Of a stretch of 64,000 bases of DNA, positions 32,381 through 42,100 are shown piece after piece. Under the pieces are notes generated by a model. The model was given only the letters and a program-made list of their open reading frames with translations, was not told the DNA's origin and did not search any database. Within the stretch, counting starts at the first letter, position 1. Each line of letters starts with the position of its first letter. Source of the DNA: Limnomonas spitsbergensis (Eukaryota; Chlorophyta; Chlorophyceae; Chlamydomonadales). Location: positions 2,456,001 to 2,520,000 of the forward strand of contig JAYJMM010000111.1 in the NCBI GenBank assembly GCA_037349105.1, in the 5' to 3' direction. A program made the position numbers and the translations under genes.

Positions 32381-32460
32381 GTATGAGAGCAGTGCCCTAA
32401 CCAACTGAGCTATGGAGGCGAACAATGCACCCAACCAGCCACAGATTGGTAACCCCTGCC
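32381..32460 (-). tRNA. Permuted tRNA-Met(CAT)-like sequence, decayed copy
   Basis: On the minus strand the 3' half comes first: anticodon-stem strand GGCAG, five-base variable loop, a T-arm (ACCAA...CTGGT, normal T-loop lost) and acceptor TGGGTGC with an A discriminator. Six bases later comes the 5' half: acceptor GCCTCCA, D-arm GCTCAGTTGGTTAGGGC, anticodon-stem CTGCT and loop CTCATAC with anticodon CAT. The acceptor pairs except at 3-70. No T-arm follows the 5' half. Probably a pseudo-tRNA or a mobile copy. Confidence 0.35.
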
Positions 32461-32531
32461 AACCGCAGTACTGATTTGGTTGGGGGCACGATTAGTCATC
32501 CTGAGACGTGATCGACAGAAACATCGAGTCA

Positions 32532-32610
32532 GGCAGGGGTCACCAGTTCGAAACTGGTTGGGGCATGATTCGCCTCCATAGCTCAGTTGGTTGGAGCACT
32601 GCTCTCATAC
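32532..32610 (+). tRNA. Permuted tRNA-Met(CAT)-like sequence
   Basis: Order is 3' half then 5' half. 32532-32536 GGCAG (3' anticodon-stem strand), GGGTC variable loop, perfect T-arm ACCAG-TTCGAAA-CTGGT, acceptor TGGGGCA; a short spacer; then GCCTCCA, TA, D-arm GCTC/GAGC, CTGCT and loop CTCATAC (anticodon CAT) ending 32610. The split anticodon stem pairs 5/5 with one wobble. Acceptor pairs 1-72 and 2-71 fail, apparently through a one-base loss, since 32481-32488 (TGGGGGCA) would pair fully. Break position (anticodon loop) is one known for permuted tRNA genes. Function unproven. Confidence 0.45.
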
Positions 32611-33004
32611 ATCAGAAAAATTTACTGCAGACCGCTTGGTTTTGGTAGATTCATACGTTCGTTAAAGAAGGCCGCCAGATGGCCCGCTCGGTGGCAGATA
32701 TCTTCGCACTTATCCCCATCGACCCTGCACAGTCCCAGCAGCCAAAGAAAGATGATACCCCCCCTTAAATGAAAGACCATCTGAAGATACCCAGCCCACC
32801 TAGAATGTAGAATGTAGAATGTAGTCAATTCAAAGGTCGAAAGATGAGAGAGAGCAAAAGGGGGCCGAAAGAGAAAGGTCCTGTCCCCAACTCCCCACCC
32901 AAGGAAAATAACAAGGACAAAAAAAAATTGAAAGGGCCACCTGGTGGGACCTCCCGAGTGCCTTCGTATTTTTTGTGACGGATGGGCATGCGTCCATGCC
33001 TTGC

Positions 33005-34975
33005 ACATCCAGGGTTATATGACAGCGTGCCCCAGGAGCAGCTGTTGCGGCATTTATGCGAGCATCTTCACATGCCTGCATGCCTGTTACGCGCGGGGCA
33101 AGCGCTTTATGCCGGTGCAGTTTACACGCTCACTGACGGCCACAAGCGCACTGGTCCTGTGCCTTGCACCAGAGGCATCAAACAGGGCTGCCCCCTGAGA
33201 CCCCTGCTCTTTAGCCTTTACCTCAGTGACCTGCCGGCCATGCTCGCAGCCAAGTGCCAGGCAGAGGGCATTGAGATGCAGGCGGGGCGACAGCTACGCT
33301 GCCTGCTGTATGCGGATGACCTCTCCTTGCTAGCCCGCACCCCAGCAGGGCTGCAACGCATGCTTGATGCCTTGCATGAATATGCGGCACATAAACAGCT
33401 TCAGGTCAAAGTCAGTAAGACAGAGATCATGGAGTTTGGCAGCCGCTTAGCAGCGCAGCGCCGACAGCCAGCCCATGTTTGTGTTTACGGCCCTGACCGT
33501 AGCGTGTCCAAGAATTCAAAATTTTGGGCATCACTCAGCACGAAAGCGGCGGCATGAAGAGGGCCATGGAGGGTAGACAGGCGCCTTTGGCTGCCGCGCT
33601 GCACCGTGTTCGCCGCATGGCAGCCAAGGTGGGCCTAAGGCGCCATCTTCCAACCCGCATCAGGCTGGCAGCTGTGTGCGCAGCGCCTGCGGCCAACTAC
33701 GGCGACTAGGTGTGGGCCACCAGCCACCTTCGGCCGCGGCAATGTCTCTCCAGCAAAATGCAGTCCAGCTTGCTTCAGCACCTACGCCAGGCTGCGGGGC
33801 TACCTGCATCTGCCGCCAGTTGGGGAGTCATGAGAGAGCTGCAGCTCGAACACTACAGCGAGACTGGTGGGCCCATATCCTTCGCTTCTACAATGCAGCG
33901 GTGGCACCGGAGGCACAGCAATACAGCCCTCTCATGGCACAAGCCATGGCAGCAGATATGCAGCTTGCAATCAGCCAAGGCACTGGTGGCCGCACCTGGT
34001 GCTCTGATCTGCTGGGTGCATTAGAGGAGCTGGAGCGGGGGGCAGCTACCCCCACCTTGCGCGAGGCGCAGCTGCCCTACAGCGCCTACCCGTCACAGAG
34101 GTGTTGGCACTCGTTGACGCAGCCTACGAGCAAGCACGACTGGACGCAAGCGGCGGTGGGGACCCCAGGGACCCTACCACCGAGCACAGATCTGCGGCGA
34201 CCTACCGCGCCTGGTTCCAGTCCACGGCGGGTGCCGTGCTGGCGCAAGCCAAGAGCCGCACTAGTCAGAGGGAGTGTGCTTGTGTGCGCACCAATTTGCG
34301 ACTGCGGCTTGGCGCAATCAGCACTGCTGATACCAGAGGACGGCGCAACGGTCAGCGGCGACAGGCATGCTGCTGCCAGCGGTTTCGGGCACGGGGGGAT
34401 AGCGAGCAGGTAGAGGATGCGCTGCATGTGTGCTTCCAGTGCCCTAGTGTCAGGGAGCAGTTATGGGAGCGGGGGTGGGCAGGTCCTCCGGGCGCTGCCA
34501 CTAACTTCCACCAGTTGCACCAGGCTGAGCATGGGTGGGACGCACTTGCTTTTGTGGACTGTGCTGTGGGCATTATTGAGGGTTAGTCTCTAGGGTTTCT
34601 GAGGCCGGTGTCTTTGGCCTTTCCGGCCTTCTTTTTGGTCCTTTTTGTTATTTTTGTTGTTGTTGTTGTTTGCCCCCTTTTTAGTTTCTTCTCTTCTCCC
34701 TTCTGATCAGTGGGCGCCCTCGCGGCCAAGCAGGGGTGGGATACGCTTGCTTTCTGGATTTTTCTTTTCTTAGAGGCTTTGTTGAGGGCTAGTCTCTAGC
34801 GGAACTCAGGTGTTGGACTTGGTCTTCTTTGCCTTCCCGGCCTCTCCTTTTGTTCCTTTCCCCCTCTCTTCCTTTTAGTTCCTTCTTTACTCCCTTCTGA
34901 ACAGTTGGGCGCCCACGCGGCCAAGCTTTGAGCGGGCCCAGAGGTGTAATGTTATTGACATCCAGGGTTATATGA
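33005..34975 (+). mobile_element. 5'-truncated LINE with 18-bp target-site duplications
   Basis: Insert 33023-34957 is flanked by ACATCCAGGGTTATATGA at 33005-33022 and 34958-34975. It encodes a reverse transcriptase part (SVPQEQLLRHL, GIKQGCPLRPLLFSLYLSDL, the catalytic LLYADDLSLLA), a connecting region, and a C-terminal zinc-binding-like domain (VEDALHVCFQCPSVREQL). It is dead: a frameshift near 33517 (FKILGITQHES resumes in another frame), a TAG at 33708 and further shifts. The 3' UTR ends with the family tail GCCCAGAGGTGTAATGTTAT. No N-terminal endonuclease is present. Confidence 0.9.
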
Positions 34976-35384
34976 TGAAGCAGGTACCAAGGTCGGCATA
35001 ATTGAAAGGATTGCCACCTTGCCAGTGATCCCATGCACCGAAAGCTTCCAAATTGTGCAGACCTTCATAAATGAATCGGTGCGAGGCTATTCACTGGATT
35101 TTGTGCGAGGTTCCAGGTCAAATGCTGGCCAACAATAGGCCAGTCATATCTTCGTCTTGTTGCCTGCCCAGCAGCCTACCAATCTTGGTATATCGGTTGC
35201 GTACACTGAAATGAACATGGCCAAAAACGCATGGCCATGCACTTTTAGTGTGACCTTCACGTACCAGTACTAGACTACCGGCCACGCACACTGCCTGACG
35301 TCTGCAAGGTATACTATAATTAAATTCTTCACAAAATCCATGCCATCCCCATCAGCCATCCATGCCTTCCCCATTGCAACTGGT

Positions 35385-36588
35385 AAAACCTCTGGGCCCG
35401 CTTAAAGCTCGGCCGCGTGGGTGCCCAACTGTTCAGATGGGAGAAAAGAAGACACTAAAAGGAAGAGGGGGGGAAAGGAACAAAAGGAGAGGCCGGTAAG
35501 GCAGAGAAGACCAAGCCCGACACTTGAGTTCTACTGGAGACTAGCCCTCAACAAAGCGTCTGAGAAAATAAAAGTCCACAAAAGCAAGCGTATCCCACTG
35601 GTGAATGTCTGTAATACAGACTCTGTAGCGCCCCATGGGAAGGCGGCGCAACCCCTCTCCCTAAGCGGGTCCTTCACGCTAGGGCATTGGGAGCAAAAAA
35701 TGCAGCGCATCCTTGTCGTACTCGCCATCTCCCCTTGCCCAACACTGCCAGCAGCAGCGTGTCAAACGTTGTTGATCGCTGCGCCATCCTCTGGTGTTAG
35801 CCGTGCTACCCGCACCGAGCTGCCGCCGTCAATTTTTGCACACACAGGTACACGCGCTGCATGTCTGCTTCCAGTGCCCTAGCGTGAAGGAGAGGCTTAG
35901 GGAGAGAGGTTGGGCAGGCCCCCCGGAAGGCGCCACAGACTTTCAACAGTTGTACCAGGGCAGGCTTGGATGGGAGGCTCTGGCTTTTGTTGAGGACGCC
36001 GTTCGCTTTGTTGAGGCCTAGTTTTGTTGTCTTTCTTTGCCTTCTTGGGAAATAGGCTTGATAGGGGCAAGGTTTGCTTCGGGCTGCCTTTTCCTGGGGT
36101 GGGTAGTTATTTCCTTTGTTTTTTTCTCCTTCTTCCCTCAGTTTATTTTCTTCCAACGAGACAGTTGGGCGCCCACGCGGCCGAGCCTTTTTGAGCAGGG
36201 CCCAGAGGTGTAATGTCATTGACAGGTACACGTCCGGTTGCTGGGGTGGCTCCCGGCACGGTGCCGGCCTCAGGCTGAAGCCAAGCTTGGCAGCTGCATA
36301 CTTGTGCTCTGTGGTAGGGTCCCTGAGGGTCCCTCTGTCTATCACCTCCAGTTGCACCTGCCTGCAGGCTGTGTCCACTAGCTGGAGCACGCCTGGTACG
36401 AGTAGCAGCTGTAAGGCGGAATTACATGGTTTGAGGACAGCTGCTCCCCGCCAGGCTCCCCGCTCCAATTCCTCCGGGGCCCCTATCAGTTCATTTACTG
36501 TCAGTTGCATACCAGTACAGACCCTTGTTTTAGCATGCTTAATTTCCATAACTTCGGAGCAGACAGGGATAGGGCTTTGAAACGACAC
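35385..36588 (-). pseudogene. Older inverted LINE copy, interrupted by a nested insertion
   Basis: The minus strand reads the LINE C-terminal part: LIGAPEELERG, LVDTACRQVQLE, RDPTTEHKYAAAKLGF (36588-36230), resumes after the insertion with CIFCSQCPSVKDPLRERG and ends in the 3' UTR and tail at 35385-35430. The two halves align continuously to the 33-kb copy across the insertion point. Confidence 0.85.
35848..36222 (+). mobile_element. Nested, strongly 5'-truncated LINE insertion
   Basis: Only the last ~60 codons (HVCFQCPSVKERLRERGW, GWEALAFVEDAVRFVEA) and the 3' UTR/tail remain. ACAGGTACACG occurs at both ends of the insert (just before 35855 and at 36223-36233), an 11-bp target-site duplication inside the older inverted copy. 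Confidence 0.85.
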
Positions 36589-36932
36589 AACAAATTAATT
36601 GCATAGGTGGCGGAATGAGCTCGCAGTTGACCTTCGAAACTGCGACAAAGCCCCATACTTCAACTGAAATCGGTTGGCAATCCGTAAACGGTCCTTCCTA
36701 TCAGTCAGTCACTCGGGTACCTTCGTCTTTCGCCAACGGCGAATCCATTCCAGAACGCAATAAATACACAACAGCCCCCATTGATCCAGGCGCCCAGCGC
36801 GCTTTAATCAAGAAAACACCGTACGACTGCTCTTATAACTCGATTGCGGTCCAAATAAGTATTTTATCGTGCGGTGCCAGTGTACCGAAACACATTTCTA
36901 CGCAGCCAGCCTACTCAGCCAGCCGCCCTCCA

Positions 36933-37787
36933 TCACAAGCGACAGTTCAATCCTGCACCCGCCTGGTGCCGCACCGCCGTCCTCGCCGCCCTACGAGCGC
37001 TGCTGGCACCCGCGGCATGTCCGCCCCGCCCGGCTCGGCTGCCCTCGAAAACGTCAGAGTCGTCCGGCCCTGCCGTCTGATGAACATCAGCAAGTGGATC
37101 CTCCTCAGACTGCACCTCCTCAGCAGGAGGAGACAGCGGGTCTGCAGGAGAGTCTGAGAGTGCTGTAGGCAGTTGGGAGGATCCTACCAAACCCGCTGCT
37201 TCTACTGCACTTGCTGCTGGCATTGACACTGCATCGCCGGGTGCAGCCGTGGCAGTGGTAGGCCTCCCAGCCGGTCGCCGTTGCGGCTGCTGCGGCCGTC
37301 GCTGCGGCCCGCTTTCCGAAGAAGAGCTGACTGTCGATTGCGGTGCTGCATCCATAGCAGCGGGACCTCGTACCAGGTTCACAAAGACTCGGCGACCCTT
37401 GCGTTCCCGCCAGTCATCATCCTCGCTAATGCTGTCACCGGGGGCACCGGCGTCCCTGCCAAGCGTCCTCGCCAAGCCTGGTTTGTCACCAGGCGGATCT
37501 TCCGCAGCTGCGGCTGCTGCGGCGGCGGCGATAGCAGCAGACCTGCTTTCTAGAAGCTCCCGGATGCTCCGCGGCTTTGGTTTCGATACTGGAGTACTCT
37601 GGTCTGCAACGTCGTCGTCATGATGGGCCGTGCGTGGCGCGAGGCCGGCAGCATCCTCGGTGCCCGCTGTCAGGGCGACGTCTCCCGTGAGCCTCAGGAT
37701 GGGAGGTAGCTCGCAGCCCAGCGCTCTGCAGGGAGGGGCAGGGATTGTGACAAGCCCGGAAAACCAAATTAAGGCAATTAAAACCAA
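36933..37787 (-). CDS. Unknown Ala/Ser/Pro-rich open frame
   Basis: A 284-codon frame whose first ~15 codons lie in an AT-rich repeat, so the real start is probably later. It contains RSIRELLESRSAAIAAAAAA, SEDDDWRERKGRRVFVNLV and Pro/Arg/Gln-rich low-complexity stretches, with acidic and basic blocks. I recognise no domain. It could be an exon of an unlisted gene, the remains of a LINE ORF1 (it lies upstream of the inverted LINE on the same strand) or a chance GC-rich frame. Confidence 0.3.
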   Translation of the reverse strand: MVLIALIWFSGLVTIPAPPCRALGCELPPILRLTGDVALTAGTEDAAGLAPRTAHHDDDVADQSTPVSKPKPRSIRELLESRSAAIAAAAAAAAAEDPPGDKPGLARTLGRDAGAPGDSISEDDDWRERKGRRVFVNLVRGPAAMDAAPQSTVSSSSESGPQRRPQQPQRRPAGRPTTATAAPGDAVSMPAASAVEAAGLVGSSQLPTALSDSPADPLSPPAEEVQSEEDPLADVHQTAGPDDSDVFEGSRAGRGGHAAGASSARRAARTAVRHQAGAGLNCRL

Positions 37788-37868
37788 ATTACAGCAATTA
37801 AAACCAAATTACAGCAATTAAAACCAAATTACAGCAATTAAAACCAAATTAAAGCAATTAGAACCAAG
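37760..37868. repeat. 20-bp AT-rich tandem repeat
   Basis: Five to six units of AATTAAAACCAAATTACAGC. Confidence 0.9.
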
Positions 37869-38044
37869 TAAAGCACACCCGGAGGCATAGAGCAGACAGG
37901 ACGCATCCTGACGCATAAAACGAATCAGGAGGCAGCGACGAACGAAGTCTCCAGGTAGGCTGCAGTCATGCGCAGCTGAGCATGAGACCTGGCTCTCAAA
38001 CCATGGTAGCATGTTACGGCATCTGACAGCGCTATACGACATGG

Positions 38045-38505
38045 GGTCAGCTGGATTGTACTACCAAAGTGTCACGATACGGTACAATACGGCACAGGGT
38101 CAGCTGGATTGTACTACCAAAGTGTCACGATACGGAACAATACGGCACAGGGTCAGCTGGATTGTACTACCAAAGTGTCACGATACGGAACAATACGGCA
38201 CAGGGTCAGCTGGATTGTACTACCAAAGTGTCACGATACGGAACAATACGGCACAGGGTCAGCTGGATTGTACTACCAAAGTGTCACGATACGGAACAAT
38301 ACGGCACAGGGTCAGCTGGATTGTACTACCAAAGTGTCACGATACGGAACAATACGGCACAGGGTCAGCTGGATTGTACTACCAAAGTGTCACGATACGG
38401 AACAATACGGCACAGGGTCAGCTGGATTGTACTACCAAAGTGTCACGATACGGAACAATACGGCACAGGGTCAGCTGGATTGTACTACCAAAGTGCCACA
38501 ATACG
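38045..38505. repeat. 53-bp satellite
   Basis: About nine near-identical units containing GGTCAGCTGGATTGTACTAC, CAAAGTGTCACGATACGG and AACAATACGGCACA. Because 53 is not a multiple of three and the unit lacks forward stops in any phase, all three forward frames stay open; these frames are not genes. 38520-39150 has an AT-rich stretch and a 12-bp GGGCTCAACTTG repeat (38920-39000). Confidence 0.95.
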
Positions 38506-39154
38506 GCACATGTTCAGCCGGATTTTGCTACCACGTCTGAAACCACTGGTAGAGCCACAACATCAAGAGGTATCGCCATGCCGGAAGGTGCGACGATTCG
38601 ACCCCGTCCTTTGCACCTGGCTTACTGGAGAACTGGTGACCCTTGCCTGGCTCGATCCATCCACCCATCATATCACAAGGCACCCATGGATGTTTTCTCA
38701 ATTACAGATAGACCAGGCCTGAGGGAAACTGCCTTTTTTTTAAGTTTTTTTTTGTTTGTTGTTGCCATAGGTTAAACTTAAAAAAAAGGATGCTCGGTTA
38801 ATCTCAATAAAATTTAAATCCTATTAAAAAAACCGGCAAGCCGCAGCGGCAAGTCTACCGAGTCCAGGGTTCAAGTAAGGGGTCCAGGGCCTCTTCCTGG
38901 CCTTAGGGTGTCTGGGACTTGGGCTCAACTTGGGCTCAACTCGGGCTCAACTTGGGCTCAACTCGGGCTCAACTCGGGCTCAACTTGGGCTTAGACAGTC
39001 TAAAAGAGTGGCGCGGGGTTACCTAGCAAAGCGCAGTAGCGATTTCCGTGTTTTCAATTGTAAGCGCCACGGTGAAAGACACTTTTTTTTAGGAATTCTG
39101 TGGCAGGAGAAGGCAGGAGAGTGTCTGTTGCAGGGCTGTAGCTCTCTCCTCCAC

Positions 39155-42100
39155 TCACCCGAACGCATTCCGGAGAGCCTTCTTGTCCCGGACAGGCATG
39201 CCGGGCGAGAGCTCCTGGATGTGCTGAGTGGCCGCGGCGACCCAAAGGGCGTTGGGGCAGAAGCGCAGCCGGGACAGGCCCCACATCAGCTGACTCATCT
39301 CCTACGAGCCGAGGGTGTCCACCGGGGTTCAGTAGTTGAAAGAGACGGGATCCAACAATTGGGGGCGGGAAATGAGGGCGGAAAATGATATCTTTCAGTG
39401 TACCAGTATGATGATAAGAGAGAATCATCTCAAGATAGAAAGAACCGGGGTTCATGATGAGGGATCAGGGTTTACCGGTAGGGAAACGGCGCGGATGTGG
39501 CTTTGGCCCAAGCTGTGCTGTTTCCTTAACTCTCACGCCTCCCACGGGACGGGAGGTTTAGGGTTCAGGGTTAGGAATTAACCCCAAATGTGTCATCAAC
39601 GCAGCTCACATGTGAGCCGAAGTAGGCCATCTTGGCGTAGACTGCCAGCATCAAATGGTTCAGCCACTGCCTCGGCGGTCCGACGCGCCGCACCCCAAAC
39701 GCAAAGATGAGCTGCAGCACACCGATGAGGACACGGGGTTGGCCGCTCGATAGCACAAACGGTCTGTTTCGGGTGCGGGGTTCACGCTTTGTTTTCCACT
39801 GTGTCCTCATAGGAAGGGGACAGGGACACGGCGATGGCCGCTCCATAGCGCAAACGGTACATAGGTTATATTAGATACATTTTTTATACGGATTAAGTTT
39901 TTGAATACGCTTTTACTTACTGTTCACTCACATGTTCCCTGTCCCCTCAGCATCGTTCAAAAACTAACACTTCCTTGGCAGCCTGAGCCACCAAAATGCG
40001 AGGTATGCATTCATGCTGCTGGTAAGGGAGCAAGCAAAGCCCCCCCCCCCAATTGTATCCCCGAACCTAGATCAAAGACACCGCTGCTGTGCCCGGAGAC
40101 AAAAACTGGGAGACCAACCTCCGAATCCGAATTCAAATTCAAATTCAAATCACCTGAGCCAGCTCTGGTGCGCGAAAAGCCATGAGGTGCGGCCGGGTCT
40201 CCAGGAAGAAGCGATCCATCCAGATCTGGCAGTTTCATATTCAAATTCAAATTTCAGGTGAACAGATTTCGCAGGTGTAAAGATTTCAAAAATCAGGTAA
40301 CAGTCAATTGGATGTTCTAAACAGGCAGACGCGCCAGCAGGGGGCATCCAGCTAGGATCCCAGCCGTGCCCAACATTTCCTTTTTTGTGACTCAGCTACA
40401 GTTCAGCTACACTCTGGCCTTTGGTTGGAGACCCCAGCTGTGGCCAGCCGCGCTTCTTTGGCCGCCAAATCCCAGGCTTGGTCCCCATCGGACCCTGGGC
40501 GGCCGCGGTGCTACTCAGCAAAGGTGGCGTTGTGGCTGAAAGAATAAACACTGGCCAGGCCACCGACCCCAGACCCTTAAAGCCTAAAACCTTAAGCCTA
40601 AAGCCTAAACCCAATCAGGACTGCAAGCCATTTAAACTTTTTTCTTCTTCATAATAATGCTTTCATGAGAGCTCTGCAAACAACAGGGCATCGGAAGCTA
40701 TCACGAGCAGCCAAGCTTCAATAGGTCACGCATGCGCTCACACGTAGAGGATCAATTGTAAAGCTAAGGGACAAATAAGATTGATTCCAAACAGCAAGGG
40801 TGACCAATCAGTATAAATACGAAATTTGTCCCTTCAGGGTTCAGCGAAATTCTGCCCTGGAGGCCACCGGTGCCCCTTAACCCCCAAACCCTGAAGGCCA
40901 CCAAAAGGTGTTTACCTCGGTCGGCCATCGTGAGAGCCGCGACCAGGCCCACGTTATGTTGGCATGGTGCTGGGTGCTGAAGTACGGGAGCTGAGAGAAG
41001 GACTCCTCCTGAGTGTATACACACCGCGTCCGGTTATATTTCGTTCAGAGCAACGATCAGCCATGTAACAAGTTTCATCCCCTTAATCCTCACCTGCCGC
41101 CAGCTTCCCCCCAATCTGTACCGCAAGGCTACTGACTCCTCCCCTCTGTTCATACAAGACCTGACCCCCTCCCTCCACCCCTTCCCTCATGTTCAATCTG
41201 AAATCACTTGACAACAAGCCCTCCAAATATTATACATGACCCCCTCCCTCCTCACCCTCCCCTCCTCACCCCCCCCTCGCATGTCACCTGAAATCACCTG
41301 GCACCCCCGCCCCTCATGTAAAACCTGACATCACTTGCCACCAACCCATCCAAATCTTACACCTGACACCACTTCCTCCCCCGACTCCACCACTCGTATG
41401 GAACCTGAAATGGAACCTGACACCCACCTAATAACCTATCCCACACAGCGCTGGGCAATTTACTGTTGCACCAGTATGAAGGTGCATCATATACGGGGCA
41501 TGAAGAGTATTAGATCACTATTACTCTTGCTATTACTCTTGATATTACTCTTGATATTACTCTTACCATTTAGACCATATATGAGACATTATCTCACGGT
41601 GTAGATTACAGGAGAAGCTATGGATTGAGGATGTCCCTTTAATCTGACGTTGCAACACCGTTTGTTGCTACGGCGCAATGCTTATAATAACCTTCTTGCA
41701 GGAATCGACCCGCCCTGATCCCCACCCTGACCCTGATATCACCTGAATTGCCTCCAGCCATGTCTCAGGGGGGTACAGGCGAAGCGTGCCCAGCGCCCAC
41801 AGGCTGGTCGACATGTCCTGTTTGGGACAAAAATAGGTCCACCGAGGATTAAGGGTCTAGGGTTAAGGATTCGGGTTAAAGGTTCACTTAGAGTTCAACC
41901 ACGTAATAAGTGTTAATGGTTAAGCCACATTTCCACCACAGGTTAAGGGGTTAGTGTTTCGGATGTAACCATAGTTCTACTACATCCCAAGGGGTTAATG
42001 GTTTTAGTGTTTAGGGTTTAGCCACAGTTCCACCACATGTTCAGGGGTTATGGTTTTAGGGTTGAGGGTCTAACCACAGTTCCACCACATGTTAAGGGGT

